Origin: CAZIPZ01 sp964541075
GTDB taxonomy: Bacteria > Acidobacteriota > Terriglobia > 20CM-2-55-15
DNA length: 17,469 nucleotides
Assembly: GCA_964541075.1 (NCBI GenBank)
Contig: CAZIPZ010000075.1
Location: forward strand, 1-17,469
Direction: 5' to 3'
Part shown: positions 14,732 to 17,469 of the stretch, in pieces
Position numbering within the stretch: the stretch's first letter is position 1
Layout: each line of letters begins with the position of its first letter
Translations under genes and position numbers: made by a program
Notes under the pieces: model-generated
Database searches by the model: none
Seen by the model: the letters and a program-made list of their open reading frames with translations, nothing else
What the model was told of the DNA's origin: nothing

Positions 14732-16219
14732 CTACAGTGTTTCCAGTTCCGACATAGCTTGTTGGTAGTTCTCGCGTAAAGAGGGATCTTCCAACTCCGC
14801 AATATTGATCTGCATGTTTGCAATAGCGCCTCGAATTGCGGCGCGCAGCATCTGAATCGATACCTGAAAATCAGACATTACGTTGGAATGTATGATTTCA
14901 CGCAGATCTTCAATAATACGCATCGAATTCACGGCATGTTGGGCGGTCCGGCGTGGAGTTTCGATTGCGGCGATAAGAGCGTCTTGAATAGCCCGGTTCC
15001 TGACGGGCGATTCCTTGGGCAGCTTGTAAGCCTGCATGACCTGGTTGAATGCTTCGGCGTCCTTATCTATGAGTTCAAGGAGAGTGTTTGAATCGGCGAC
15101 TAGCTTGTTTAGCGCCAGTTCGTAGCGATGGGCATGCTGCCGGTAGTGCTTTTTTTCCTTCGTGATACGAATCGTCATTTGTCCTAAAGCTGAACCTAAA
15201 GCGCCGGCAATTGCGGCAACACTTCCGCCGCCGGGAACTGCTTCAGACGACGCGACGCGCTCTACAATCGGACGCAGTTGTTCGGCCATGCGGAGTGGGT
15301 CAGCGGCTGGCCTAGCGATCACCTCCGCCACCCGATTTTCCAGAATCATGGAAGGTTTGAAGTTTTCGACCTTCAAATAAGATTCTGCCGCCTGATCAAG
15401 CGCTTTTTGCGGAATGAGGCCTACTATCTCGCTGCCGACAATCGCAGCCCCCAAGCTCTCCGCCTCACGGCGCACAGCTTCGAACACAACACCCAATGAG
15501 GTCTGCTCAAAGTCGGTCAGATTCATCGAAACCTGTGCTTGCCCACGATCCTTCAGCAAGACTCCCATAGCTTTGACAAACGGGAATCCGCCGCCGGAAA
15601 AGCGAATCTTCTTGGCAATTTGCTTCGCAACGGCGACGTCCGGGGTGTCGAGGTTGATGTTGTAGGCGATCAATGGCTTTCTGGCGCCAATGACAGTTGC
15701 GCCGGCGGTTGGATGGATCCGAGAGTCGCCGAAGTCGGGTTTGCGGTCGACGTTCGTTGTTATCTCATCGCGCAGGCCTTCAAACTGACCGCGCCTGATG
15801 TTTTCAAGGTTCACTCGATCCGGTCGAGTTGCCGCAGCTTCGTAGAGATATACAGGGATGTGTAGTTTTTCCGCAGCCATCCGTCCCACATATCTGGCAA
15901 TTTCGACGCATTCATCGAGACTGACCCCGCGAATGGGCACGAAGGGAACCACGTCGGCCGCCCCGATACGCGGATGTGCTCCTTCGTGTCTGGTTAAATC
16001 GATATGGCGCACGGCGGCTTCAATGCCTCGAAAGGCTGCTTCTCCTATCGTTTCTGGCGGCCCCGCGATAGTAATGACGGACCGGTTGTGGTCAGCATCC
16101 ATTTCGCGATCGAGCAGATACACGTCGCCCATAGATAGGATCGCATCAACGATCGCGTCCACAATCTCTGGTCTTCTGCCCTCACTGAAATTCGGCACGC
16201 ATTCAACGATTCGATTCAT
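14732..16219 (-). CDS. ftcD: Bifunctional glutamate formimidoyltransferase / formimidoyltetrahydrofolate cyclodeaminase
   Basis: A 495-residue fusion enzyme of histidine breakdown. The first part (about 1-295) moves the formimino group from N-formimino-L-glutamate to tetrahydrofolate, releasing glutamate. The second part (about 310-495) closes the ring to 5,10-methenyl-tetrahydrofolate and frees ammonia. The start MNRIVECVPNFSEG matches the mammalian N-terminus, and the catalytic histidine is H82 in HPRIGAADVVPF, the same number as in human FTCD. The cyclodeaminase part shows the VPGGGSVAAIAGALG loop and the DKDAEAFNQVMQAYKLPK helix. The ATG at 16219 has GGAG nine bases upstream, inside hutI; an in-frame ATG at 16234 is less likely. 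It overlaps the end of hutI by 17 bp, so the two are translated from one message. Human FTCD is 541 residues, so this version is slightly shorter. Confidence 0.93.
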   Translation of the reverse strand: MNRIVECVPNFSEGRRPEIVDAIVDAILSMGDVYLLDREMDADHNRSVITIAGPPETIGEAAFRGIEAAVRHIDLTRHEGAHPRIGAADVVPFVPIRGVSLDECVEIARYVGRMAAEKLHIPVYLYEAAATRPDRVNLENIRRGQFEGLRDEITTNVDRKPDFGDSRIHPTAGATVIGARKPLIAYNINLDTPDVAVAKQIAKKIRFSGGGFPFVKAMGVLLKDRGQAQVSMNLTDFEQTSLGVVFEAVRREAESLGAAIVGSEIVGLIPQKALDQAAESYLKVENFKPSMILENRVAEVIARPAADPLRMAEQLRPIVERVASSEAVPGGGSVAAIAGALGSALGQMTIRITKEKKHYRQHAHRYELALNKLVADSNTLLELIDKDAEAFNQVMQAYKLPKESPVRNRAIQDALIAAIETPRRTAQHAVNSMRIIEDLREIIHSNVMSDFQVSIQMLRAAIRGAIANMQINIAELEDPSLRENYQQAMSELETL

Positions 16220-17420
16220 AGACGATCTCTCCACGCTTGAATGTGGCGATACAAAAGTTCATAGCGGCAAAATAGGGAATCTCGCGATAATCCGCAACTT
16301 CGTATACCGCAATGTCTGCTTGCTTTCCCACCTCAAGCGATCCCAGGCGGTCTTCCCGCCGAACTGCACAGGCGCCATTGATCGTCGCAGCAGTTATCGC
16401 TTCAGCCGGCGTCATCCGCAGCTGAGTGCAGGCCAATGACAGAATGAATTGCATGTTTGCCGTCGGAGAGGTCCCCGGATTGAAGTCGGTCGCTAGGGCT
16501 ACCGCCGCGCCGCTGTCGATCAGTTTTCGGGCGGGAGCGTAGTGCGTGGAACCTAACATGAACAATGTCGATGGTAGCAGCGTCGCGATGACTCCGGACT
16601 TGCTGATCTGGTCAATGTCACGATCGGTTATGGCGCCTAGGTGATCTGCCGAGGTGGCGCCCATCTCGACTGCGAGAGCAGCGCCCCCTGAGGATTCAAA
16701 TTCATCAGCATGCAGTTTGATGTGCATGCCGAGCGATTTGGCGCGGGCGAAAATCCGTCGGGCGTCATCAACGGTAAATACACCGGGCTCGACAAATACA
16801 TCGCAAAATTCGGCGAGGTTTTGGGATCGAATGACATCTAGATCCGCGACCACCTGGTCAACGAAGTCGGAACGATTCGTATGGTGTTCGGGTGGGGCGA
16901 CGTGTGCGCCAAGATAGGTCGGAACCACCTCCAAGGTCCGTGTACGTTGCATCGCTTTGAGCATTCGAATTTCGTGTTCGAGAGTTAGTCCATATCCGCT
17001 TTTCGCTTCAACTGTCGTCGTCCCGAGTTCAAGGAAGCGATTTTCAAACCGGATTTGCAGGTTGGGTTCCTCGTGAACTGCTTGAACGCTGGACCATATG
17101 CCGCCGCCGCGCCGAAGAATTTCCATGTAGGATGCGCCGTGGATGCGCCATTCAAACTCGTCTATACGCGATCGCGCGAAGACGGCATGAGTGTGCGAAT
17201 CTACGAATCCCGGAAGGACGACTTTGCCTGACGCATCATATTCGGCCGTTTGTCTTTCCTGGAGCTGGTCGGTAGGTCCGACCCATGCGATGTCGCCGCG
17301 CCGGATAGCGACCGCGCCGTCCTCAATAATGCCCAATTCGGCAAGTTGGCGTCCTCTACGGGGACGGGCGGGTCCTGCAGCGGTGACGAGCTGTTTAGCG
17401 TGAATGATGTTCAGATCCAT
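16203..17420 (-). CDS. hutI: Imidazolonepropionase
   Basis: A 405-residue amidohydrolase-superfamily enzyme that hydrolyses 4-imidazolone-5-propanoate to N-formimino-L-glutamate, the third step of histidine degradation. Metal ligands and active-site motifs are all visible: H76 and H78 in DSHTHAVF, the GGGIWSS substrate loop near 105, EAKSGYGL at 138-145, GAHVAPPE at 171-178, H237 and E240 in LHADEF, and D312 in ATDFNPGTSPT. Length is normal for the family (about 400-420). Its product is the substrate of the FtcD encoded directly downstream with a 17-bp overlap. Only 49 bases remain upstream of the ATG at 17420; no strong promoter or Shine-Dalgarno is seen there, so hutH or hutU may lie further upstream in the same operon. 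Confidence 0.94.
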   Translation of the reverse strand: MDLNIIHAKQLVTAAGPARPRRGRQLAELGIIEDGAVAIRRGDIAWVGPTDQLQERQTAEYDASGKVVLPGFVDSHTHAVFARSRIDEFEWRIHGASYMEILRRGGGIWSSVQAVHEEPNLQIRFENRFLELGTTTVEAKSGYGLTLEHEIRMLKAMQRTRTLEVVPTYLGAHVAPPEHHTNRSDFVDQVVADLDVIRSQNLAEFCDVFVEPGVFTVDDARRIFARAKSLGMHIKLHADEFESSGGAALAVEMGATSADHLGAITDRDIDQISKSGVIATLLPSTLFMLGSTHYAPARKLIDSGAAVALATDFNPGTSPTANMQFILSLACTQLRMTPAEAITAATINGACAVRREDRLGSLEVGKQADIAVYEVADYREIPYFAAMNFCIATFKRGEIVYESNR

Positions 17421-17469
17421 TCAAGCCTAACTATGTGGGATCTTGATTCCCCTAGTCTTTGCAAAATCG
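17421..17469. other. Right edge, upstream of hutI
   Basis: The 49 bases upstream of hutI hold no complete gene and no clear promoter. A TTGCAA is present but has no -10 at a suitable distance before the hutI start. Confidence 0.4.

Noticed and set aside
1..17469. CRISPR array, tRNA, rRNA, transposase, toxin-antitoxin or defence island
   Set aside because: No regular repeats, no cloverleaf-like segment noticed, and no protein with such motifs was found in reading both strands.

Overview
The window is an ordinary-looking bacterial chromosome segment of intermediate GC. It is tightly packed, with twelve genes plus one cut at the left edge, and shows no insertion sequence, tRNA, rRNA, CRISPR array or phage gene. 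A TonB-type protein and a class A penicillin-binding protein with a PBP1b-like pre-domain point to a diderm (Gram-negative-type) cell. A fused formiminotransferase-cyclodeaminase, a GabD2-like dehydrogenase and a BsuPI-domain protein together would fit Acidobacteriota or a neighbouring phylum. That placement is inference and is not proven by the sequence.

Layout, left to right. The C-terminal end of a BsuPI-type proteinase-inhibitor-domain protein overlaps an M20 metallopeptidase gene by one base (+). A coiled-coil protein with four tryptophan-marked repeats (-) converges on it. That coiled-coil gene shares a 61-bp divergent promoter region with a GabD2-like succinate-semialdehyde dehydrogenase (+). 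Next comes a two-gene minus-strand unit, TonB-family protein then an exported M48 metallopeptidase, followed by a single-domain response regulator (+). A glutaryl-CoA dehydrogenase (-) lies back to back with a CCA-adding enzyme (+), which overlaps a small helix-hairpin-helix protein (+). A class A PBP (-) is divergent from an aldehyde dehydrogenase of the 2-aminomuconate/2-hydroxymuconate semialdehyde type (+). The right end carries hutI and ftcD (-), overlapping by 17 bp.

How they fit together. HutI and FtcD are consecutive steps of histidine breakdown, giving glutamate and one-carbon units on tetrahydrofolate. The aminomuconate-type dehydrogenase and glutaryl-CoA dehydrogenase could be two steps of the tryptophan/kynurenine to glutaryl-CoA route, and GabD2 would feed succinate from 4-aminobutyrate, so amino-acid catabolism is a theme. 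The other theme is the cell envelope: TonB, M48 peptidase and PBP.

The most notable sequence-level signal is in the promoters. Several first genes have a clear -10 box only 5-8 bases before the start codon, two of them with identical geometry (TGCTATAAT, 7 bases, ATG). This predicts leaderless mRNAs. Internal and some other genes have ordinary Shine-Dalgarno sites. I found no obviously new multi-gene system. The best candidates for novelty are the Trp-repeat coiled-coil protein and the TonB/M48 pair.
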